Source: AC-32 sp963736055
GTDB lineage: Bacteria; Actinomycetota; Thermoleophilia; Gaiellales; Gaiellaceae
NCBI GenBank assembly: GCA_963736055.1
Contig: CAVTNM010000008.1
Location: 1,364,001 to 1,428,000 of the forward strand
DNA length: 64,000 nt
Reading direction: 5' to 3'
Shown: one piece after another, positions 60,804-64,000 of the stretch
Layout: each line of letters starts with the position of its first letter
How positions within the stretch are numbered: position 1 is the first letter of the stretch
Position numbers and translations under genes: made by a program
The notes under the pieces: generated by a model
What the model was told of the DNA's origin: nothing
The model's database searches: none
Seen by the model: the letters and a program-made list of their open reading frames with translations, nothing else

Positions 60804-61373
60804 CTACGAGCTCGAGCGGCGCCTCGCGACGAGCAGAGCAGCGCCGGCGAGCGCGAGCGCGCCCGGAATCCCGATCCCGGCGAGCAGCCCGAGGTTGCTT
60901 CCGGACGAGCCCGATGGCGGCGAGGCCGTCTTGGGCGCGGCCTTCGGCAGGCCCGCGCTGACGAGCAGACGCTTGAGTGCGTCTCCTGCCGGGTACCAGC
61001 CGCCGGTAACCCTCGAGTCGAAGATCCGCTGGCCGGGCCTCATATACGTCACGGCCCCGCCGGCGGCATAGGGATAGAGGTCCTGGACGAGGCGGACAGG
61101 CGTCGGAGATCCGTCGGGGACCACGTAGTGGATCGTGTAACGGGGCCCGAGCTTCCCTTGCGGCCGGGCGCTCAGCATCGGGCTCGGGCTCTGGCCGAAG
61201 GCTGCAGGGAAGAAGCCGGCGTACTCGGTCAGGCGGCTCGAGTCGCCCATGCCCTCGAACGCGAGCGCCTTGCTCAATCCGGGCCCCGTGATCGAGGCCG
61301 CGGAGGGGCCCTTGGCGAGCGCGGCAGGGGCGAGCAGCGCGGCGGCGGCGAGCACGAACAGCAGGCGTTTCAT
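60804..61373 (-). CDS. Exported protein with C-terminal membrane anchor, unknown function
   Basis: 189 residues. A clear signal peptide (KRLLFVLAAAALLAPAALAK) and a C-terminal hydrophobic segment followed by RRR (GIPGALALAGAALLVARRRS), the topology of a surface protein anchored at its end, but without an LPxTG sortase box. The middle holds PRYTIHYVVPDGSPTPVRLV, with YPYAAGGAVTYMRPGQRIFD and GGWYPAGDALKRLLVSAGLP. I know no family for it; the Ser/Pro-rich stalk before the anchor suggests display outside the membrane. Confidence 0.65.
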   Translation of the reverse strand: MKRLLFVLAAAALLAPAALAKGPSAASITGPGLSKALAFEGMGDSSRLTEYAGFFPAAFGQSPSPMLSARPQGKLGPRYTIHYVVPDGSPTPVRLVQDLYPYAAGGAVTYMRPGQRIFDSRVTGGWYPAGDALKRLLVSAGLPKAAPKTASPPSGSSGSNLGLLAGIGIPGALALAGAALLVARRRSSS

Positions 61374-61422
61374 CGGCGAGCTCCTTTTCGAGAGGTCGCC
61401 GTACCTACACCGGCTGCGAGCC

Positions 61423-62562
61423 TCAGGTTCCGGCGGTCGCCGCCGAGCGAACCAGCGCGGCCTCGAGATCGGCGATCAGATCGTCTGCCGACTCGATTCC
61501 GACCGAGAGCCGCACGAGGTTGCCGGGGGCGGCGAAGGGAGCGTCGGCCGTGGACGCGTGCGTCATCCGCGCCGGGTGCTCGATCAGGCTCTCGACGCCG
61601 CCGAGGCTCTCCGCGAGCCACCAGATCTTGGTTCGGCCGCAGATCGCGACCGCTTCCTCCTCCGATTCTGCGAGGAACGAGATCATGCCGCCGAAGTCGC
61701 TCATCTGCCGCGCCGCGAGCTCGTGGCCGGGATGCGATTCGAGCCCGGGGTAGAGCACCTTCTCCACCTTCGGGTGCCCGTCGAGGAACTCGGCGATCGC
61801 CCGGGCGTTCTCGCAGTGCTTCTGCATCCGCACCGCCAGCGTCTTCAGCCCCCGCAGCACGAGCCACGAGTCGAACGGGCCCGGCACCGCCCCCAGCGAC
61901 TTCTGCAGGAAGTAGAGGCGCTCCGCGACCGTCGGGTCGTTGGTGGCGGCGAAGCCGCCGATCAGGTCGGAGTGGCCGCCGAGGTACTTGGTCGTCGAAT
62001 GCAGCACGAGGTCGGCGCCCAGGTCGAGCGGTCGCTGGAGGTAGGGCGTGGCGAAGGTGTTGTCCACCACGAGCAGCGCTCCGACGGCGTGGGCCGCTTC
62101 CGCGGCCGCGTGGATGTCGACCAGGTTCAGGAGCGGGTTCGTCGGCGTCTCGAGCCAGACCAGCCGGGTGCGCTCGTCGATCCGCTCCGGGATCTCGGCG
62201 CCGGGGACGAAGTCGAACTCGTAGCCCTTCGGCCCGTAGACCTGGGAGAACATCCGGTAGACGCCGCCGTAGACGTCGTTGACGCAGACCACCCGCTCGC
62301 CCGGGTTGACGAGGTGCATGACGGTCGTGGTCGCGCCCAGGCCGGAGGAGAAGGCGACCCCGTGCTCGGCCCCCTCGAGCGAGGCGAGGCAGATCTGCAG
62401 CGCGGTGCGCGTCGGGTTGCCGGAGCGCGAATAGTCGTAGCCCTTGTGCTCGCCGACCGCCTCCTGCACGAAGGTCGAGGTCTGGTAGATCGGCACCGTG
62501 GCCGCGCCGGTGGCCGGGTCCGGCTCCTGCCCCTGGTGGATCGCTCGGGTCTCGAAGTCCAC
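61423..62562 (-). CDS. metB: Cystathionine gamma-synthase/lyase family PLP enzyme
   Basis: 379 residues, normal length. TRAIHQGQEPDPATGAATVP is the typical start; YDYSRSGNPTRTALQICLAS and FSSGLGATTTVMHLVNPGER bind PLP phosphate; WLETPTNPLLNLVDI and VVDNTFATPYLQRPLDLGAD precede the PLP Lys in LVLHSTTKYLGGHSDLIGG. It makes or splits cystathionine or works on O-acyl-homoserine; synthase and lyase cannot be separated by eye. The gene symbol is the synthase choice. Divergence from the DMT gene is not seen: both lie on the minus strand. Confidence 0.88.
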   Translation of the reverse strand: MDFETRAIHQGQEPDPATGAATVPIYQTSTFVQEAVGEHKGYDYSRSGNPTRTALQICLASLEGAEHGVAFSSGLGATTTVMHLVNPGERVVCVNDVYGGVYRMFSQVYGPKGYEFDFVPGAEIPERIDERTRLVWLETPTNPLLNLVDIHAAAEAAHAVGALLVVDNTFATPYLQRPLDLGADLVLHSTTKYLGGHSDLIGGFAATNDPTVAERLYFLQKSLGAVPGPFDSWLVLRGLKTLAVRMQKHCENARAIAEFLDGHPKVEKVLYPGLESHPGHELAARQMSDFGGMISFLAESEEEAVAICGRTKIWWLAESLGGVESLIEHPARMTHASTADAPFAAPGNLVRLSVGIESADDLIADLEAALVRSAATAGT

Positions 62563-62585
62563 GGCGCGATTCTAGTAGCAGCCTG

Positions 62586-63548
62586 TCAGGCCGCTTCCGG
62601 CAAGGCCTCGTCGGAGCGCGGCTCGTCGGCGTGCGCCGGCCGTGCGGAGCGGCGCGCGAGCACGTTGCTCGCGACGAGCGCGGCGATCGTCAGCGCCGCA
62701 CCGCCGAGCTCGACCAGGTTAGGCCGGTAGCCGCGTGCGATCTCGATCGCGAAGGTCGTGACCGGGATGAGGTTGCCGAACAGCACGGCGTTCTGGGGAC
62801 CGATCAGCCCGATCGCTGCGTTCCAGGTGAGGACCGCCATGAAGGCGCCCGGGATGGTGAGGTAGGCGATCTGCGGCGTGATCGACCAGACCTCGTGTCC
62901 GGACGGTGCCGACACGAGCCCGGAGCCGAGCGCGACCGCGGTCGCGGCGGCGATCGAGACCCAGCCGAGCGCTGCGGTGAGCGCCGTGTAGCGGAGGGGC
63001 GAGAACTCGGGGAACTCTGCGGCCCCGAGCCCGTAGAGGACGAAGCTGAAGACGGCGCCGAGGACGAGCGCGTCGCCCCAGCCGATCGAGCCGTCGACGA
63101 TCGAGGCAGGGCTGCCGCCGCTGATCACGAGCGCGACGCCCGTCAGCGCAAGCCCCAGGAGGACGAAGGTCGCGGTCGAGGGCGCGACGCGCGTCCGTCT
63201 CCAGAGAACGAGTGCGGTCAGCAGCGGTCCCAGCGCGACGATGAGCGAGGCGCTCTGGGGTCGCGCATGGGCGAGCCCGGTGTACGCGAGCAGGTTGAAG
63301 CCGGCGAACCCGATCGTGCCGAGCCAGAAGAGGCGGACGCCCTTGCCCTCGAGGCGAAACGCCCGTCGCCCCTCGAGGGCCGCCAGCACGATCAGCCAGA
63401 GCGACGCGGCGAGCGCGTAGCGGATCGTCGTCAGCGGGAACGCGTTGACGCTGCCGAGCGCCGACTTGCCTACGACGAACTGGCCGCCCCAGGCAACCGC
63501 GGTGGTGGTCGCGAAGAGCGCGCCGAGTCCCGCCGTTCTCGTCCCCAT
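62586..63548 (-). CDS. EamA-family (drug/metabolite) transporter
   Basis: 320 residues with about ten hydrophobic segments in two EamA repeats: AFPLTTIRYALAASLWLIVL, LLAYTGLAHARPQSASLIVA in the first, and FSFVLYGLGAAEFPEFSPLR with AVLFGNLIPVTTFAIEIARG in the second. Such proteins move amino acids or other metabolites; the substrate is unknown. It is followed by the cystathionine-enzyme gene on the same strand, which would fit amino-acid export. Confidence 0.85.
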   Translation of the reverse strand: MGTRTAGLGALFATTTAVAWGGQFVVGKSALGSVNAFPLTTIRYALAASLWLIVLAALEGRRAFRLEGKGVRLFWLGTIGFAGFNLLAYTGLAHARPQSASLIVALGPLLTALVLWRRTRVAPSTATFVLLGLALTGVALVISGGSPASIVDGSIGWGDALVLGAVFSFVLYGLGAAEFPEFSPLRYTALTAALGWVSIAAATAVALGSGLVSAPSGHEVWSITPQIAYLTIPGAFMAVLTWNAAIGLIGPQNAVLFGNLIPVTTFAIEIARGYRPNLVELGGAALTIAALVASNVLARRSARPAHADEPRSDEALPEAA

Positions 63549-63606
63549 ACGTGGGTGAACGAGTGGCCGCGTGAGGTATTTCGCGGTCTAGAGAGACCTG
63601 GCGCCG

Positions 63607-63969
63607 TCAGGCGACGGCGACTACCCGCTCTTCGCCCGCGCCGCGGTACTCGGCCCCGAGCTTCTCCTCGAGCGTCCGCTCGAGGTCACCGCTCTGCGCC
63701 AGCTCCTCGACGATGTCGGCGCCGCCGACCAGCTCGCCGCGGACGAAGACCTGCGGGATCGTCGGCCAGCCGGACACGGCCGTGAGCTCCTGGCGGATCT
63801 GGGGGTCGGGCAGGATGTCGACGGCGGTCACCGGGGCCCCGGCCGAGCGCAGTGCATCGAGCGCGCGCTGCGAGTTGCCGCACATCACGAACTGGGGCGT
63901 CCCTTTCATGAACAGCGCCACGTCCTCCGTCTCGATGATCTGCTTGATCTGGCTCTGAATCTCGCTCAC
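63607..63969 (-). CDS. grxD: Monothiol glutaredoxin (Grx4/GrxD family)
   Basis: 120 residues from GTG 63969, with AGGAG just upstream. DVALFMKGTPQFVMCGNSQR is the active site; the single Cys is there, but the usual CGFS is CGNS. SGWPTIPQVFVRGELVGGAD binds glutathione and holds the cis-Pro. Family members carry [2Fe-2S] clusters with glutathione and pass them to targets. The C-terminus is about ten residues longer than in E. coli. The Phe-to-Asn change may affect cluster binding. Confidence 0.9.
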   Translation of the reverse strand: MSEIQSQIKQIIETEDVALFMKGTPQFVMCGNSQRALDALRSAGAPVTAVDILPDPQIRQELTAVSGWPTIPQVFVRGELVGGADIVEELAQSGDLERTLEEKLGAEYRGAGEERVVAVA

Positions 63970-64000
63970 CCTGCTCCTCTCGTCTTGATCCTCAACTCGT

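Overview
The window is 64 kb of very GC-rich DNA with dense, often 4-base-overlapping genes, many GTG/TTG starts and a strong G/C third-position bias. Gene content (PcaGH/PobA protocatechuate pathway, eugenol/vanillyl-alcohol-type oxidase, ECF sigma factor with a membrane partner, FtsH-like protease, NagD-type HAD) fits a soil actinobacterium. The class Thermoleophilia (Gaiella/Solirubrobacter relatives) is my best guess, but no marker gene here proves it. Many genes carry single-base frame breaks, nearly all of the +1 (extra base) type, which looks like an uncorrected draft or metagenome assembly.

Layout. 1-4.8 kb: a VOC fragment, a truncated metallo-beta-lactamase gene, a 6PGDH-like reductase, an ECF sigma factor with a one-TM partner, and an acyl-CoA ligase, all on the minus strand. 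4.8-12.6 kb (plus): a second 6PGDH-like reductase, a DUF6282-type metal hydrolase, a GalB-type 4-oxalomesaconate hydratase, a LigK/GalC-type aldolase, a type I extradiol dioxygenase, a MetF with a cysteine-rich C-terminal domain, formate-THF ligase and a cyclodeaminase. This reads as meta-cleavage lower-pathway enzymes joined to recycling of one-carbon units on folate, as expected for methoxylated lignin aromatics. 14.3-19.7 kb (plus): a split PEP-synthase-like pair resembling phenylphosphate synthase, a 54-residue protein like the N-terminus of biotin carboxyl carrier protein, an OadA/PycB-type carboxyltransferase and a NagD-type HAD phosphatase. This is the least familiar block.

19.7-32.5 kb: a VAO/4-cresol dehydrogenase-type oxidase divergent from a frame-broken benzoylformate decarboxylase, a MetE-like methyltransferase, then one long operon: aldehyde dehydrogenase, 3-oxoadipate CoA-transferase (two subunits), pcaHG, pcaB, pcaD, pcaC, pobA and an SRPBCC protein. 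Together they would take a 4-hydroxybenzyl or benzoylformate compound to the aldehyde, 4-hydroxybenzoate, protocatechuate and 3-oxoadipyl-CoA. 33.2-37 kb: malate synthase, isocitrate lyase and a GntR/FCD regulator (glyoxylate shunt).

37-42 kb: a gene-poor stretch, tRNA-Glu(UUC), an adenylate-cyclase-domain protein, a frame-broken CaiB-type CoA-transferase, tRNA-Val(UAC), a beta-propeller remnant and a two-component system. 42.4-46.2 kb: an ApbE domain fused to a six-TM haem-type membrane domain, then a NuoF-like protein and a [3Fe-4S]-type ferredoxin, probably an electron path from NAD(P)H across the membrane. 46.3-64 kb: mostly housekeeping or envelope genes: PAP2 phosphatase, MshEN/coiled-coil protein, a divergent FtsH with large insertions, Ste24-like protease, cation efflux, SDR, glycogen-debranching-type hydrolase, glycosyltransferase, beta-propeller, MFS and DMT transporters, MBL hydrolase, cystathionine gamma-synthase family enzyme and a monothiol glutaredoxin. 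No CRISPR array, prophage or intact insertion sequence was seen.
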